From an uncultured Bdellovibrionales bacterium (GTDB taxonomy: Bacteria; Bdellovibrionota; Bdellovibrionia; Bdellovibrionales; UBA1609), in NCBI GenBank assembly GCA_937980625.1, contig CALJPJ010000315.1:1-5681 (forward strand): a DNA stretch of 5,681 nucleotides, in the 5' to 3' direction. The position numbers and the translations under genes are program-made. Shown in pieces: positions 5,596-5,681 of this stretch (position 1 is its first letter; each line of letters starts with the position of its first letter). The notes beneath the pieces are model-generated. The model searched no databases. It was not told where the DNA came from and saw only the letters and a list, made by a program, of their open reading frames with translations.

Positions 5596-5681
5596 CACAA
5601 TTGCTAGAAATAAAAAAAGCTGCATCCTCTGTTACTAAGAGTTCGATACAATGGAATTTGAACAGCCATTCTATCAACTAT
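5592..5681 (+). CDS. 5' end of an unidentified gene, cut by the window
   Basis: An open frame starts with the ATG that shares an ATGA overlap with the stop of the DUF2971-like gene and stays open for 30 codons to the window edge. The protein begins MTQLLEIKKAASSVTKSS. A purine-rich stretch, GAGAGTGAGAG at 5572-5582, lies about 9 nt before the ATG and could serve for ribosome binding. The 4-nt overlap is typical of translationally coupled partners in one operon. The fragment is too short to assign to a family, and I see no motif in it. It is a real gene by position rather than by homology. Confidence 0.55.
   Translation, partial: MTQLLEIKKAASSVTKSSIQWNLNSHSINY

Overview
The window is AT-rich DNA (about 30% G+C by eye). 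It reads as the maintenance and cargo segment of a plasmid or other self-maintaining mobile element, probably from a low-GC proteobacterium. That host call rests only on base composition and the type Ia-like ParA, so it is weak. There is no rRNA, tRNA, transposase or CRISPR array.

Positions 1-1078 carry no supportable gene. At 91-171 there is a small GC-rich island of nested inverted repeats. From 254 to 897 there is an array of 18 exact GTTACC sites in one orientation, usually followed by a T-rich tract, plus about five one- or two-mismatch copies and a single inverted copy at 301-306. Spacings between successive sites fall at about 11, 21-23, 32, 43-45, 54 and 63 bp, which are whole multiples of about 10.8 bp, so the sites lie on one face of the helix. 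This looks like a replication or partition (centromere-like) locus. A promoter with a perfect TTGACA box and an extended -10 follows at 1006-1033.

Positions 1079-5681 hold five genes on the + strand, packed as one operon with gaps of 2, 9 and 3 nt and a final 4-nt ATGA overlap. In order they are: a ParA-type partition ATPase with an N-terminal helix-turn-helix; a lysine-rich winged-helix DNA-binding protein in the place where ParB would be expected; a protein with a C-terminal HEPN-like RNNYAH motif; a DUF2971-like protein; and the first 30 codons of a further gene that runs off the window.

My reading is that the first two genes, together with the GTTACC array, form a partition and/or replication-control module. 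The HEPN-like and DUF2971-like genes are likely accessory cargo, perhaps a defence or toxin-type pair, transcribed from the same promoter. The most unusual signal is that the winged-helix gene contains an uninterrupted run of nine units at exactly 11-bp steps that resemble the reverse complement of the upstream repeat. Because 33 bp is 11 codons, this DNA array appears in the protein as an 11-residue repeat. The element may therefore carry a second, inverted set of binding sites inside the gene for its own presumed DNA-binding protein.
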